DNA of 64,000 nucleotides from Pseudoalteromonas neustonica (GCF_001653135.1 NZ_BDDS01000011.1:1-64000), one strand, 5' to 3'. Counted from the stretch's first letter, positions 43,335 to 53,689 are shown. The notes: generated by a model not told the origin, from the letters alone. Translations and numbers: made by a program.

Positions 43335-44213
43335 ATGATACTTAAACACATCGCTTTAGCATCGTTTGCTGTTTTGTCTTTAAGCGCTTGTCAGTCAACG
43401 TCTCAAGCTGAACCAACGCCAATTGTAAACGTCCCTTTTACAGCTCCTTTAGCGTCTGATTTTCGTAGTGAAATAGCGATAGCGCGTTACTCAGAGCTAT
43501 TAAATCGTACTGATTTAGAGCCAGAACAACAAGCTAAGTTATATTACGACCGTGGAGTATTATTCGATAGCTTAGGGATGCCGACGCTGGCACGTATTGA
43601 TTTTAATCGCGCTGTACAATTAAAGCCCAACTTGGCTGAGGTGTATAACTTTTTAGGTATTCACCACACCTTGATGCAGCAATATGAAAAAGCTTACGAA
43701 CTTTTTGATTCTGCACTAGAGCTCAATGAACAGCATGAATATGCATATTTGAATCGTGGTATTGCGCTCTATTATGGAAACAGACCTGTATTAGCATCGG
43801 CTGATCTGTCTGAGTTTTTAGCCCGTGCACCAAGTGACCCATATCGTGTTTTATGGCTTTATCTTGCGCAAGCTGATGATGAACCAATAAAAGCTCTTGC
43901 AAATCTAAAAGCAAATGCACAAGGACTAGACGATAGCCAGTGGGCTTATGGGCTAATTTCATTGTATTTAGGTGATATGAGCGAACATTCTTTTTTGGCA
44001 ACCATCAGCGAAGGTGTAAAGTCAGAGCAAGAATATGCTCAACGTTTATGTGAGGCTTATTTTTATCTTGCAAAAATGTATCAAGCAGAAGGGCTTAATT
44101 ATCAAGCAGCAGACTTTTTTAGGTTAACACTTGCAACTAATGTCCATGAATTTGTTGAATATAAATATGCACGTTTAGAGCTTGAGTTAATGGCTGGTGA
44201 TAACGCTAGTTAA
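43335..44213 (+). CDS. nlpI: Outer-membrane lipoprotein NlpI
   Basis: 292 aa. Lipoprotein signal with LSAC lipobox, lipidated Cys at C19. TPR-like repeats follow: YDRGVLFDSLGMPTLARIDFNRAV, AEVYNFLGIHHTLMQQYEKAYELFDSAL, YAYLNRGIALYYGNR, as in E. coli NlpI. There NlpI is a dimeric adaptor that scaffolds peptidoglycan hydrolases and presents MepS to the protease Prc. Position after pnp is conserved. In place of deaD, the next gene encodes a metalloprotease that overlaps it by 17 nt. Confidence 0.94.
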   Translation: MILKHIALASFAVLSLSACQSTSQAEPTPIVNVPFTAPLASDFRSEIAIARYSELLNRTDLEPEQQAKLYYDRGVLFDSLGMPTLARIDFNRAVQLKPNLAEVYNFLGIHHTLMQQYEKAYELFDSALELNEQHEYAYLNRGIALYYGNRPVLASADLSEFLARAPSDPYRVLWLYLAQADDEPIKALANLKANAQGLDDSQWAYGLISLYLGDMSEHSFLATISEGVKSEQEYAQRLCEAYFYLAKMYQAEGLNYQAADFFRLTLATNVHEFVEYKYARLELELMAGDNAS

Positions 44214-45375
44214 ATGGCTAATCAGCGTTGTTGTTATACTGAGCTTTGGAGGGTTACCTAGCTCGGTGAATCAGCATCACGCTCTTGCTTTTTGGCATGT
44301 AAAACATACCCCGACTTCGATTTTTATAAACTATTACCGCTTTGCTGATGATTTTAAATCCCTGTTGAGTTCTTTGCCCGATCCTACATTATATTTATTA
44401 GCTTTGAGCGGTGAAGCTGATGCACAGTTTGTTTGGGCATTACGCTTATTAAAAAATGGTAAGGGGCAATCTGCCTTACCTTTTTGGCGAGCGAGCGCTG
44501 CCCAACAAAATGCTGATAAACGCCGTAAACTCAGTGCGTTATTGCTGAAATTAGAGCGTTGGGACGATTTAACCGCATTATCACAGCTGCAGTTGTTGCC
44601 TGAAAGCGATGCAGCAGAGCAATTAAAATTACAATATAGTGCGGCGCCAGCGAGTATTGATCAACGCTTTGCAAGCCATGAGGGTTTTTTATTATCTTTT
44701 GCACAGCAACAAGCACAATCGCATTGTGAGTTTAATGTGCTGATGATGACAGATCATCGCCAAGGCTTAGCACAACTCAATATATTTAAAACCCGCTATC
44801 AAATAGAACCTCAACCAAGAGCAGGAAGCTTTTGTTTTAGTAAACCCATTTACTTAGGGGACTCAATAAACTGTCAACAACATCCAGAGCATGCAGCACG
44901 ATGCGATTGGCGGCCGCTTGTTAACAATAAAGTATGGCCAACTGGATTTGACTTTATTGTGATGATGACACGCAGTGGTTTAGGTAACGTCAGTGGTGGA
45001 ATCATGCACCTAAATTCAGCGAGTCACTACGGATTATTTTTACATGAGCTCATGCATTTCAGTGGTTTTGAAGATGAGTACGTTTTACCAGCAACTAAGC
45101 AAGCATGGTTATGCCAGCAAAAAGGCTTTGTAGCGCCAAACTTATTTATTGCAAATGGAGTGGCGCCGCCTATTGGTTGGCAACAAAGTGATAGTTGTCA
45201 GACAGCAATAAAAGCGTATAAACCCAGCGAAAATTGGTCAATAATGCAATATCAACAGATCCCACTCTCGCAACAATATCAGCAATTATGGTTAAAGCAA
45301 ATAGCAAACCCAGCAGAGCAACCGATACGTTTTGGTGATTATTTCACGCAGCTTGAAGAGAAAATTTCTTTTTAG
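44197..45375 (+). CDS. Exported HExxH metalloprotease (M64-like) overlapping nlpI
   Basis: 392 aa from a GTG inside the nlpI 3' end. An N-terminal hydrophobic helix (about 4-22) suggests export or anchoring. Residues about 60-145 form short helical SEL1/TPR-like repeats (LYLLALSGEADAQFVWALRLLKNGKG). The C-terminal domain has H283-E284-L-M-H287 followed by FSGFEDEY, very like the HExxHxxxxxxDEY zinc signature of M64/IgA-type peptidases, and MHLNSASHYGLFLHELMH supplies the helix. Six Cys suggest disulfides in the periplasm. No named family is recognised and the substrate is unknown. Coupling to nlpI suggests a cell-envelope role. Confidence 0.82.
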   Translation: MITLVKWLISVVVILSFGGLPSSVNQHHALAFWHVKHTPTSIFINYYRFADDFKSLLSSLPDPTLYLLALSGEADAQFVWALRLLKNGKGQSALPFWRASAAQQNADKRRKLSALLLKLERWDDLTALSQLQLLPESDAAEQLKLQYSAAPASIDQRFASHEGFLLSFAQQQAQSHCEFNVLMMTDHRQGLAQLNIFKTRYQIEPQPRAGSFCFSKPIYLGDSINCQQHPEHAARCDWRPLVNNKVWPTGFDFIVMMTRSGLGNVSGGIMHLNSASHYGLFLHELMHFSGFEDEYVLPATKQAWLCQQKGFVAPNLFIANGVAPPIGWQQSDSCQTAIKAYKPSENWSIMQYQQIPLSQQYQQLWLKQIANPAEQPIRFGDYFTQLEEKISF

Positions 45376-45621
45376 ATAAAATGATAAATAAAACGAATAG
45401 GCATAAAAGTTGTAAATAATATAAAATCGACGTTAAATTTGTTCAAAATAACGGCGGGTAGGTGCCCTCACTATAGACAAAATGATCCCTGATCAGTATA
45501 ACTATACCCACTATAATTGTTTTAATAAGCAAAAATAAATAACCATTCACAATGACCAGTACACAACTAAAATTAACTAGCGACGTATTGATATTCTTAT
45601 GACTTTAAAAGGTTTCTCACT

Positions 45622-48414
45622 ATGACTTTGCTCTGGATACCCTTGCTATCCTTAATTGGCAGTGTTATTTCTTCATGCACCGGCAAATTGACTCGTAACC
45701 AATCTACGAGCCTTACTATGATGGCGCCACTGTGCGCTTTAGCAATTGCGATTTATCATACGCCCGCCGTTTTGGCTGGTGAGACGATTCGCTTTACCGC
45801 GCAGTGGATCCCCGCTCTTGGCATGGAAATAGCCTTTCGTTTAGATGGTTTAAGCTTACTGTTCATTTTTATGATTCTAGGTATTGGCTTACTCGTTATT
45901 TTTTATACCCGTTATTACTTAAGTAGTAATGATTCAATGCCTAAGCTATACAGCTATTTAATGCTGTTTATGACGGCAATGCTGGGTATTGTTATGTCAA
46001 ATAACGTCATCCAGCTCTGGTTATTTTGGGAATTGACCAGTATCAGCTCATTTTTATTAATTAGTTACTGGTGGCATAAATCTGAAGCGCGAAAAGGTGC
46101 TCGTATGGCACTGGCCGTTACAGGTGCAGGTGGCTTAGCGTTACTTGGTGGCTTGTTATTGCTAGGTGATATAGTTGGTAGCTATAATTTAGATGTTATT
46201 TTAGCTAGCAAAGCGTTGATCCAATCGCATGATTTATATGAGCTTGCATTAGTACTTGTATTGTTGGGCGCCTTCACTAAATCTGCACAGTTTCCGTTTC
46301 ATTTTTGGCTGCCACATGCAATGGCTGCGCCGACGCCAGTTAGTGCATATTTACATTCGGCAACAATGGTTAAGGCCGGTATCTTTTTATTAGCACGATT
46401 TTACCCTGCACTGGCGGGCACTGATACCTGGTTTATCTTGGTCGCCATGACTGGCTTAGCAACGTTATTAGTCGGTGCTTATATCGCTTTATTTAAGCAT
46501 GACTTAAAAGGGCTATTGGCGTACTCAACGATTAGTCACTTAGGTTTAATAACACTGTTACTTGGTTTGGATACTGAGCTTGCCACTGTCGCGGCGATAT
46601 TTCATATCATTAACCATGCGACCTTTAAAGCGTCATTATTTATGGCCACGGGTATTATCGATCACGAAACTGGCACGCGTGATATGCGCAGGCTCAACGG
46701 AATGTGGCGTTTTATGCCTTATACCGCCACTCTTGCGATGGTTGCAGCCGCTGCAATGGCAGGAGTACCGTTATTAAATGGTTTCTTGTCAAAAGAAATG
46801 TTTTTTGCAGAAACGCTACACCAACAGATATTAGGCTCAATGTCGTGGCTTATCCCTGTGTTAGCAACGCTAGCGGCTGCTTTCTCTGTGGCTTATTCTG
46901 CACGCTTTATTCACGATGTGTTTTTTAATGGTGACCCAATTAATTTACCTAAAACACCGCACGAACCACCGCGTTATATGCGTGTACCAATCGAAATTCT
47001 GGTTGTGTTGTGTTTATTGGTCGGTATGTTTCCACACTTTGTGGTTGACGGTATTTTATCAGCGGCGTCATTAGCGGTGCTTGGAGAGGCTACACCAGAG
47101 TTTAAATTATCAATTTGGCATGGCTTTAATTTACCATTACTTATGAGCGCGATGGCTGTAGTGGGTGGCGTGTTTATTTATATTCAGCGTAAACATTTGT
47201 TTAAATTCCAGGCGTCATTGCCGCCATTAAATGCCAAGAAAACTTTTGAACGTTTTGTTTATAACATTATTAAATGGAGTCGAGATAAAGTACGCAGTGT
47301 AGAGAATGGCTCATTACAACGCTACATTGTTGTAATGTTAGGCGTGGTGTTATTGTGCGCGGGTTGGCCATTATTCGAAATGGAAGCACTGGCAGGCACA
47401 GCGCCGCGTACTCCGATCGATTTTCATAATGCAATTGGCGCTGGGCTGTTGATTATAGGTGCAATTAGCACCGTAATTTGGCATCGCTCACGCGTGGTAT
47501 CTTTATTAATGTTGTCAATTGTTGGGTTGATGGTGTCAGTGGCGTTTACACGTTTCTCAGCACCTGATTTAGCACTAACACAGCTAACAGTCGAAGTAGT
47601 TACGGTGATTCTGCTGATGCTAGCATTGTTCTTTTTACCACAGCGTACACCAAAAGAATCAAGCTCATTACGTGTAATACGTGATTTAAGTATTGCTTCT
47701 GCAATGGGAGTTGTTGTAGCGAGTATTTGTTATGCGTTATTAACAAGGCCGCTTGAGTCAATATCAGACTTTTTTATTGCTAATGCTAAAACTGGCGGTG
47801 GTGGTACAAACGTAGTGAACGTAATTCTTGTCGATTTTAGGGGGTTTGATACGCTCGGTGAAATCACGGTATTAGGTATTGCTGCATTAGGTATTTATAA
47901 AGTACTTACTAACTTACCTTTATTTATGCCAGCAAGTGATAGCGAAGGTCGCCCATGGGCACGTGAGCGCCACCCACTATTATTAGCAAGTATTTCACAA
48001 AGCTTATTACCATTAGCCCTATTAGTGTCAGCATATATCTTTTTACGTGGTCATAACTTACCTGGTGGTGGATTTATCGCAGGCTTGGTAACCGCTATTG
48101 CATTTATTTTGCAATATATGGCTCACGGCTCTATTTGGATCACTGAACGCTTTGATGTTAATTACCGTAAAATTATCGCCTCAGGTATTGCTATCGCAAT
48201 GTTTACTGGATTGGGTAGTTGGGCATTTGATAGGCCTTTTCTAACAACATGGTTTGATTATTTTGACTTCCCATTTGTGGGCAAAACAGAATTGGCAAGT
48301 GCCATTATATTTGATTTAGGTGTGTATTTGACTGTTGTGGGCGCGACATTAATGATTCTCGCCAGTTTAGGTAAATTAACAGCCGATACTCCAAAAAATG
48401 AGGTAAATATTTAA
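45622..48414 (+). CDS. mnhA: Na+/H+ antiporter Mrp/Mnh subunit A, fused to subunit B
   Basis: 930 aa, longer than stand-alone MnhA (about 800). The N-terminal part (about 1-520) is the NuoL/ND5-like proton-translocating unit with [49 protein letters not shown] and conserved Lys/Glu in helices. A DUF4040-like part follows, and the last 150 residues ([28 protein letters not shown] onward) are MnhB. No separate mnhB is present, so A and B are fused. The complex exchanges Na+ for H+ at the cytoplasmic membrane. Only 1 nt is shared with mnhC. Confidence 0.95.
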   Translation: MTLLWIPLLSLIGSVISSCTGKLTRNQSTSLTMMAPLCALAIAIYHTPAVLAGETIRFTAQWIPALGMEIAFRLDGLSLLFIFMILGIGLLVIFYTRYYLSSNDSMPKLYSYLMLFMTAMLGIVMSNNVIQLWLFWELTSISSFLLISYWWHKSEARKGARMALAVTGAGGLALLGGLLLLGDIVGSYNLDVILASKALIQSHDLYELALVLVLLGAFTKSAQFPFHFWLPHAMAAPTPVSAYLHSATMVKAGIFLLARFYPALAGTDTWFILVAMTGLATLLVGAYIALFKHDLKGLLAYSTISHLGLITLLLGLDTELATVAAIFHIINHATFKASLFMATGIIDHETGTRDMRRLNGMWRFMPYTATLAMVAAAAMAGVPLLNGFLSKEMFFAETLHQQILGSMSWLIPVLATLAAAFSVAYSARFIHDVFFNGDPINLPKTPHEPPRYMRVPIEILVVLCLLVGMFPHFVVDGILSAASLAVLGEATPEFKLSIWHGFNLPLLMSAMAVVGGVFIYIQRKHLFKFQASLPPLNAKKTFERFVYNIIKWSRDKVRSVENGSLQRYIVVMLGVVLLCAGWPLFEMEALAGTAPRTPIDFHNAIGAGLLIIGAISTVIWHRSRVVSLLMLSIVGLMVSVAFTRFSAPDLALTQLTVEVVTVILLMLALFFLPQRTPKESSSLRVIRDLSIASAMGVVVASICYALLTRPLESISDFFIANAKTGGGGTNVVNVILVDFRGFDTLGEITVLGIAALGIYKVLTNLPLFMPASDSEGRPWARERHPLLLASISQSLLPLALLVSAYIFLRGHNLPGGGFIAGLVTAIAFILQYMAHGSIWITERFDVNYRKIIASGIAIAMFTGLGSWAFDRPFLTTWFDYFDFPFVGKTELASAIIFDLGVYLTVVGATLMILASLGKLTADTPKNEVNI

Positions 48415-48761
48415 TGGAATTGTTATACGCATCATGCGTTGGTGTATTAGTCGCTTGTGGGGTCTATTTGATCCTACGAGCACGGACTTTTCCGGTTGTA
48501 TTAGGGCTTACAATGCTTTCATATGCAGTGAACTTGTTTTTATTCTCGTCAGGGCGTTTAACTATTAATAAAGCAGTAGTATTAGGTACCGGTGCTGATT
48601 ATGCAGATCCGCTGCCACAAGCTCTGGTATTAACAGCAATAGTAATAGGTTTTGCAATGACCGCATTTGTTGTGATACTTGCAATTCGTGGCCGTGCAGA
48701 TTTAGGCAATGATCATGTTGATGGTCACTTAGGAAAAATTGAACATAAGGAGCACAAATGA
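48414..48761 (+). CDS. mnhC: Mrp/Mnh antiporter subunit C
   Basis: 115 aa, NuoK/ND4L-like with three membrane helices. GVYLILRARTFPVVLGLTMLSYAVNLFLF and the ADPLPQALVLTAIVIGFA motif are the MrpC hallmarks. Start overlaps the mnhA stop (TAATG) and its 3' end overlaps mnhD by 4 nt. Confidence 0.94.
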   Translation: MELLYASCVGVLVACGVYLILRARTFPVVLGLTMLSYAVNLFLFSSGRLTINKAVVLGTGADYADPLPQALVLTAIVIGFAMTAFVVILAIRGRADLGNDHVDGHLGKIEHKEHK

Positions 48762-50275
48762 TTCAGCACATTGCTTCTTGGCCCATTTTATTACCTATGT
48801 TGGCTGGGGTTATTTTACTGCTACCACCGTGTGGAAAAAGTATTCCAATTCGTCGTGTAGCTTCTGTATTTATGGCTTTTCTAAGTACGTTAGTGAGTGC
48901 GTTCTTATTATGGGAAGTGTTGCATTCAGGCATCATTGTTTATGCCATTGGTGATTGGCAAGCGCCATTTGGTATTGTACTTGTTGCTGATTTAGTCTCT
49001 GTGTTATTAGTGTGTCTTACTTCACTCTTAGGCTTGGTTGTTACTTTATATAGCTGTGTAGGTGATGACGAGAAAGGAGGCTTTTTTCACCCATTAGTAC
49101 ATTTCCTTGTACTGGGTGTTAATGGCGCTTTCTTAACAGGTGACTTATTTAATCTATTTGTATTTTTTGAAGTACTATTAATTGCCTCATATTCATTATT
49201 GATGCATGACGGTGATAAACATAAGACCCGTTCAGCCATTCAGTACGTTAGCTTAAATCTAATTGGCTCTAGTGTTTTTTTGATTGCACTTGGTATTTTA
49301 TACGGTGTACTGGGAACATTAAATATTGCCGATATGGCGCAAAAAATGTCTCAGTTGCAAGGTGATGATGTCTACCTAGCCAAGATAGGTGGCTTATTAC
49401 TACTTGTTGTTTTTGCACTCAAAGGCGCGTTATTGCCATTGCATTTATGGTTACCTAATACTTACGCTAGTGCAATGCCCGTAGTGGCTGCGTTATTTGC
49501 GATAATGACGAAAGTAGGCGTGTATACAATGTTACGCGTATATACGGTTATTTTTGGCGATGAAGCAGGGCAACTTGCCCACATGGCACAACCTTGGTTG
49601 TGGGGATTAGCTGTGGCAACAATTATTGCGGGTGCAATCGGTGTTATTGCAGCTCAAGATTTGCGTAAACTCACCGCTAACTTGGTGATCGTATCGGTTG
49701 GTACGTTGGTGGCTTTAGTGGCAATTCAAAATATTAATGCTACTGCTGCATTATTGTATTACCTAGTACATTCAACGTTAGTGTGTGCGGCATTATTTTT
49801 AATCGCTGATTTAATTTCTCATCAACGCGGAAAAGTCGCAGATCGTTTTGCAGCAGGGCGAGCGGTAGGACAACCTCTATTGCTAGGTGCTTGTTTTATT
49901 ATTGCCGCTTTGAGTGTGATCGGCATGCCGCCACTTTCAGGGTTTGTAGGTAAAGTGTGGATTTTAAAAACAGCATTAGATAGTGAAAAAGCACTGTTGT
50001 TTTGGCCTGTTTACTTAATTGCCAGTTTTGCGCTGTTGGTGGCATTATCACGTGCTGGGACTAGTCTGTTTTGGGAACGTAAACACCAAGATAGTGAGTT
50101 AACTGAAGGCGTAAAAGCCCAGCCACTACAAATCATTGCGGTAATCGGTTTATTAATATGTTCGCCTTTATTAGTTATATTTGGTGGTCCAGTGAGTGAA
50201 TATATGATCGCTGCTGCTACGCAGCTACATGATATAACCGGTGGTATTAACACTGTACTTGGGGGAGGTTCATAA
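48758..50275 (+). CDS. mnhD: Mrp/Mnh antiporter subunit D
   Basis: 505 aa, NuoM/NuoN-like with about 14 helices. FEVLLIASYSLLMHDGD carries the conserved helix-5 Glu; ALKGALLPLHLWLPNTYASAMPVVAALFA carries the conserved Lys of the proton channel. It is the second proton-pumping unit of the antiporter. Overlaps neighbours by 4 and 1 nt. Confidence 0.95.
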   Translation: MIQHIASWPILLPMLAGVILLLPPCGKSIPIRRVASVFMAFLSTLVSAFLLWEVLHSGIIVYAIGDWQAPFGIVLVADLVSVLLVCLTSLLGLVVTLYSCVGDDEKGGFFHPLVHFLVLGVNGAFLTGDLFNLFVFFEVLLIASYSLLMHDGDKHKTRSAIQYVSLNLIGSSVFLIALGILYGVLGTLNIADMAQKMSQLQGDDVYLAKIGGLLLLVVFALKGALLPLHLWLPNTYASAMPVVAALFAIMTKVGVYTMLRVYTVIFGDEAGQLAHMAQPWLWGLAVATIIAGAIGVIAAQDLRKLTANLVIVSVGTLVALVAIQNINATAALLYYLVHSTLVCAALFLIADLISHQRGKVADRFAAGRAVGQPLLLGACFIIAALSVIGMPPLSGFVGKVWILKTALDSEKALLFWPVYLIASFALLVALSRAGTSLFWERKHQDSELTEGVKAQPLQIIAVIGLLICSPLLVIFGGPVSEYMIAAATQLHDITGGINTVLGGGS

Positions 50276-50811
50276 TGCGTTTAGAATCACGTTTTAGTTG
50301 GTTGCCAACGCCTTTTCGTAGTGGTCTATTGTTTGTGGTATGGCTGTTACTTAATAATAGTGTATCTGCTGGGCACTTAGTATTGGCTACGGTTTTTGCT
50401 ATTTTAATTCCATTGGCGACATTTCCATTTCGTGTCCCACAGCCACTGATCATTAAGCCAGGGTTAGCCCTAAAGCAGCTAATTATTGTGTTATATGACA
50501 TTATTACTGCTAATCTACAGGTGGCATTACTGATACTAGGGCCGACTAAAAAATTACGTCCTGCGTTTGTTAAAGTTCCTTTAGATTTAAGCCACTCAAT
50601 GCCTATTACTATTTTGGCAAGCACTGTATCGCTAACCCCGGGAACAGTAAGTGCGGAAGTGTATCCAATTCCAGAATCACTGCCAAAAGGTGAGAAGCCA
50701 AAGCAACGTTATTTACTAATACATGTATTAGATTTGAATGACGAACAAGAGCTTATCAATACAATTAAAAAACGTTATGAAGCGCCACTGAAGGAGATAT
50801 TTCAATGTTAG
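50275..50811 (+). CDS. mnhE: Mrp/Mnh antiporter subunit E
   Basis: 178 aa. Membrane helices at the N-terminus followed by a cytoplasmic domain; LTPGTVSAEV and YLLIHVLDLND are typical of MrpE. It has no complex I counterpart and supports assembly or activity. Overlaps mnhF by 7 nt. Confidence 0.92.
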   Translation: MRLESRFSWLPTPFRSGLLFVVWLLLNNSVSAGHLVLATVFAILIPLATFPFRVPQPLIIKPGLALKQLIIVLYDIITANLQVALLILGPTKKLRPAFVKVPLDLSHSMPITILASTVSLTPGTVSAEVYPIPESLPKGEKPKQRYLLIHVLDLNDEQELINTIKKRYEAPLKEIFQC

Positions 50812-51074
50812 AAACGGTGTTCTTAATCGTCTTTGCAATGATTGGCCTATCGCTATTACTCAATTTATGGCGTTTGGTTGTTGGTCCGTCAGTACCAGAT
50901 AGAATTTTAGCGCTTGATACTATGTATATAAATACCATAGCACTGATCATTTTATATGGTATGAGCATGGGTACTGGGCTTTACTTTGAAGCAGCGCTAT
51001 TGATAGCAATGCTCGGCTTTGTAAGCACCGTAGCGGTATGTAAATATTTGTTACGTGGCGACATCATCGAATAA
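50805..51074 (+). CDS. mnhF: Mrp/Mnh antiporter subunit F
   Basis: 89 aa with three helices. LWRLVVGPSVPDRILALDTMYINTIALIILYG is the MrpF signature (GPxxxDRxxALD). A small membrane subunit near the proposed cation path. Confidence 0.92.
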   Translation: MLETVFLIVFAMIGLSLLLNLWRLVVGPSVPDRILALDTMYINTIALIILYGMSMGTGLYFEAALLIAMLGFVSTVAVCKYLLRGDIIE

Positions 51075-51083
51075 GGAAAACGT

Positions 51084-51416
51084 ATGTACAGTGAATGGGT
51101 AGTGTCTATTTTATTACTTATTGGTGGCGCATTTATTTTAATAGGCTCAATTGGCCTTATTAAAATGCCTGATTTTTTTATGCGTCTACATGGCCCAACA
51201 AAAGCGACCACACTCGGTATGGCTGGAGTACTCATTGGAGCTATGGTGTTTTTTAGCAACACTCAAGATGGTATAAGTGTTAAAGAACTGTTGATCACGA
51301 TATTTTTATTGATCACAGCGCCTATCAGTGGGTATATGCTTATAAAATCCGCGATACATCATAAGCTTAAAGCTAAAGAAGGGACTAAGGGATTAGACAA
51401 CATTGAAGACGATTAA
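51084..51416 (+). CDS. mnhG: Mrp/Mnh antiporter subunit G
   Basis: 110 aa with three helices. GGAFILIGSIGLIKMPDFFMRLHGPTKATTLG is the MrpG signature (RLHAxTKAxTLG type). Last gene of the operon, 9 nt after mnhF, followed by a strong terminator. Confidence 0.92.
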   Translation: MYSEWVVSILLLIGGAFILIGSIGLIKMPDFFMRLHGPTKATTLGMAGVLIGAMVFFSNTQDGISVKELLITIFLLITAPISGYMLIKSAIHHKLKAKEGTKGLDNIEDD

Positions 51417-51440
51417 TTACTTATACTAATTGTTATAATA

Positions 51441-51474
51441 AAAAGCCCGCAAGGTTTAACTTAGCGGGCTTTTT
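51441..51474 (+). terminator. Intrinsic terminator after the Mrp operon
   Basis: AAAAGCCCGC, 13-nt loop, GCGGGCTTTT: a perfect 10-bp stem with T tail. Confidence 0.9.
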
Positions 51475-51529
51475 ATTGGCTGTTTTTATTTGTACACTCA
51501 ATAACATGATTTATTACCAACGCTTATAA

Positions 51530-52153
51530 ATGATTAAAGATAAAAAACGCATTATCGCGTATTTACTGATATTAGCTCCTTTAATTGATAGTTTACTTAT
51601 ACCTACCGCCTTTGGCCTGCAATGGCATAGCGCAAAAAGTATGTATTTATTTAGTGCGTATTTAATACCTATCAAGTTAGCCCTTGTGATTATGGGCGGC
51701 TTTTTTCTTATACATCATACCCGCTGTCAAATTTATATAGATGCGCCGCGTTCGTGGTTTTTAAAAGTAGTTGATGTCGGTATATTTATTTTGGCAGGTA
51801 TTCAGTTTATTTTATTTACTGTGATTAGTGTATTGTATGTAGTAGTAGGAACTCAGGCCGACGACTATAAACAACAAGGAAACATTAGTGTTTATACGTC
51901 CGATGTAGGCGCGTTTGGCAAAGCGACTCATTACTTTTCATATCAATGTACCGATTCAACCGGTTTTTATACACTTCAACCTATCGTGACGCTCGACTGG
52001 CTTGGCACTTTTACATTTAAAGAAAAAGCAAATACGTTGATCATCACGTATAACGGCCAAAGTGATAAAGGTGAGAAAATTAAACAAATTGATCTGAGTG
52101 GGTTTGGTTGTATACCCAAACCACCTCAATATACAAGTTTCAGTTGGAATTAA
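51530..52153 (+). CDS. Hypothetical membrane protein
   Basis: 207 aa. Three hydrophobic segments (about 8-28, 38-62 and 80-108) followed by an extracytoplasmic C-terminal domain rich in beta propensity with Cys at about 139 and 196, possibly a disulfide. No family is recognised. The ATG has no strong Shine-Dalgarno. It stands alone between the Mrp terminator and a family B repeat; no operon partners. Confidence 0.65.
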   Translation: MIKDKKRIIAYLLILAPLIDSLLIPTAFGLQWHSAKSMYLFSAYLIPIKLALVIMGGFFLIHHTRCQIYIDAPRSWFLKVVDVGIFILAGIQFILFTVISVLYVVVGTQADDYKQQGNISVYTSDVGAFGKATHYFSYQCTDSTGFYTLQPIVTLDWLGTFTFKEKANTLIITYNGQSDKGEKIKQIDLSGFGCIPKPPQYTSFSWN

Positions 52154-52232
52154 AAGCGATTTAGGCAAGGCATTGATTGCAAGTAATAGTGGTTCTATTG
52201 TTAAAATCATTAACGCCGTATAAATCGCTTTT

Positions 52233-52368
52233 AAACCAACCCTTTGGGCGTTTCACAGGCACTGACTCTCATCGTTGTTACTTCTTAAAATGGACTACCA
52301 TTCTCGCAAAGTAACGCCTTGATATTAAGTCCCTGTGAAACGCTGAATTCTGCATCTTGAGGTGGTTT
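52233..52368. repeat. Structured intergenic repeat, family B copy 2 (136 bp)
   Basis: Same length and about 90% identical to 10612-10747 by eye, with the same nested complementarity (GCGTTTCACAG with CTGTGAAACGC, outer AAACCA with TGGTTT). The right end runs into GGGTATAATGCG, so the element supplies or abuts a good -10 box (TATAAT, 52372-52377) upstream of the DUF2804 gene. Confidence 0.82.
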
Positions 52369-52431
52369 GGGTATAATGCGCAAGCTTTAAGCGAATGATT
52401 GTATTTTTAGATACTAAAGGAAGCTTTCTAC

Positions 52432-53460
52432 ATGGCTAAAAAAGAGTTGATTAATCAACATGGACAAGCCCACTTTGGTATTTTTCCAGATGGAGTGGAT
52501 AATATCAATTATATGGATTTTGACCTTCGTAGCGCAATGGGTAAACCCAGTAATACACTTTTTAAAAAGTTAAGATTTAATCAATTTCAGTTTATTAGTT
52601 TTACCAGTGGTCAGTTAATTATTGGTTTAGCAATTGTTGACTTAAAAATAGCCAGCAATTGCTTTGTATACATATATGACCCAAACACCCAAGAGTTTGA
52701 TGAATATAGCTTTATAAACCTATTCTCTTTAAATACGTGTATAGATCCGACACCAAATACAGGGCAAGCTACCTTTCAAAAAGGGCGTAACAGCGTAGTG
52801 ATTCAGACAACGAATGATCCGCGCATACGCAATGTGAAAGTTGATTTAAAATCAGGGCTTAAAATTAATGCCAACATAGATGAGTCAGCTAATTACAATT
52901 CGCTTGCCGTATGTGTTCGCGCGGGTTTTACAGGGTTTCATTTTACTCAGAAAAGCGCAGCGCTTCCATGTGATGGAACCGTGAAGTGGCGTGGTCGTTT
53001 ATTTGATCTTCAAACGCATAACTCACTCGCAAGTGTAGATTGGAGCGCAGGTTACATGCGCCGAGAAACATTTTGGAACTGGGGGAGTTTAGCCTGCATA
53101 TTAACCGATGGCCGCCGTTTAGGTTTAAATTTAAGTGCAGGGGTTATTGAAACAGGTTTTACCGAAAACGCCTTGTGGCTCGATGGCACGCTTTATAAAA
53201 TTGATATGGTCGATTTTCAATTTGAGCGTTATGGTAATGCTAAAGCAACGAGTAAATGGCGGCTACGCTCAAACGACGGTATTATAAATCTAACCTTTGA
53301 ACCCGCTGGTAAACGCCAAGATAAAACCAACTTACTCATCATCGCCAGCAACTTTACTCAACACTTCGGCCGTTACTATGGTGAAATAATCCTCCCAGAC
53401 GAAGTTATCACACTCAATGGCGAATGGGGCTTTACCGAAGATCACTATGCGAAGTGGTAG
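52432..53460 (+). CDS. DUF2804 family protein
   Basis: 342 aa, no signal peptide. Beta-rich throughout, with the family's WRGRLFDLQTHNSLASVDWSAGYMRRETFWNWGS segment (read in parts), GRRLGLNLSAG and a C-terminal HFGRYYGEIILPDEVITLNGEWGFTEDHYAKW. Function unknown; an acyl- or lipid-binding beta fold has been suggested for relatives but is not demonstrated. AAGGAAG lies 9 nt before the ATG. Confidence 0.88.
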   Translation: MAKKELINQHGQAHFGIFPDGVDNINYMDFDLRSAMGKPSNTLFKKLRFNQFQFISFTSGQLIIGLAIVDLKIASNCFVYIYDPNTQEFDEYSFINLFSLNTCIDPTPNTGQATFQKGRNSVVIQTTNDPRIRNVKVDLKSGLKINANIDESANYNSLAVCVRAGFTGFHFTQKSAALPCDGTVKWRGRLFDLQTHNSLASVDWSAGYMRRETFWNWGSLACILTDGRRLGLNLSAGVIETGFTENALWLDGTLYKIDMVDFQFERYGNAKATSKWRLRSNDGIINLTFEPAGKRQDKTNLLIIASNFTQHFGRYYGEIILPDEVITLNGEWGFTEDHYAKW

Positions 53461-53468
53461 AGAGGAGC

Positions 53469-53496
53469 TTTAAGTTTTAAGCGGTAAGTTATAAGT
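53469..53496. repeat. Degenerate heptad array (four units)
   Basis: TTTAAGT, TTTAAGC, GGTAAGT, TATAAGT: on the other strand RCTTANN units, the same class as the array at 21543-21605. Immediately after the DUF2804 stop codon. Confidence 0.55.
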
Positions 53497-53537
53497 GGTG
53501 TTAATTTTGAAAAGAGTGATTAGTAGCGAATATAAAT

Positions 53538-53569
53538 AAAGCCCTAAACAGCAATACTTAGGGCTTTTT
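53538..53569 (+). terminator. Intrinsic terminator after the DUF2804 gene
   Basis: AAAGCCCTAA, 10-nt loop, TTAGGGCTTT: a perfect 10-bp stem followed by T residues. Also A-rich on the left side, so it may serve dapD from the opposite strand. Confidence 0.85.
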
Positions 53570-53654
53570 AATACAAATAAAGTTCAGTTGATATTCTAAA
53601 CTTAAGATAATCTGTGAGCGGGTGTTACTTCATACCAACTTACGATTAACTCAA

Positions 53655-53689
53655 ATCAGCTGATCGCTGACGGCTGAAAGCTTACAGCT
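53655..53689. repeat. Heptad array (five units) before the dapD 3' end
   Basis: ATCAGCT, GATCGCT, GACGGCT, GAAAGCT, TACAGCT: constant A at position 2 and GCT or CGCT-like end. Ends 5 nt from the dapD stop codon. Same 7-bp periodicity as the other arrays. Confidence 0.65.
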
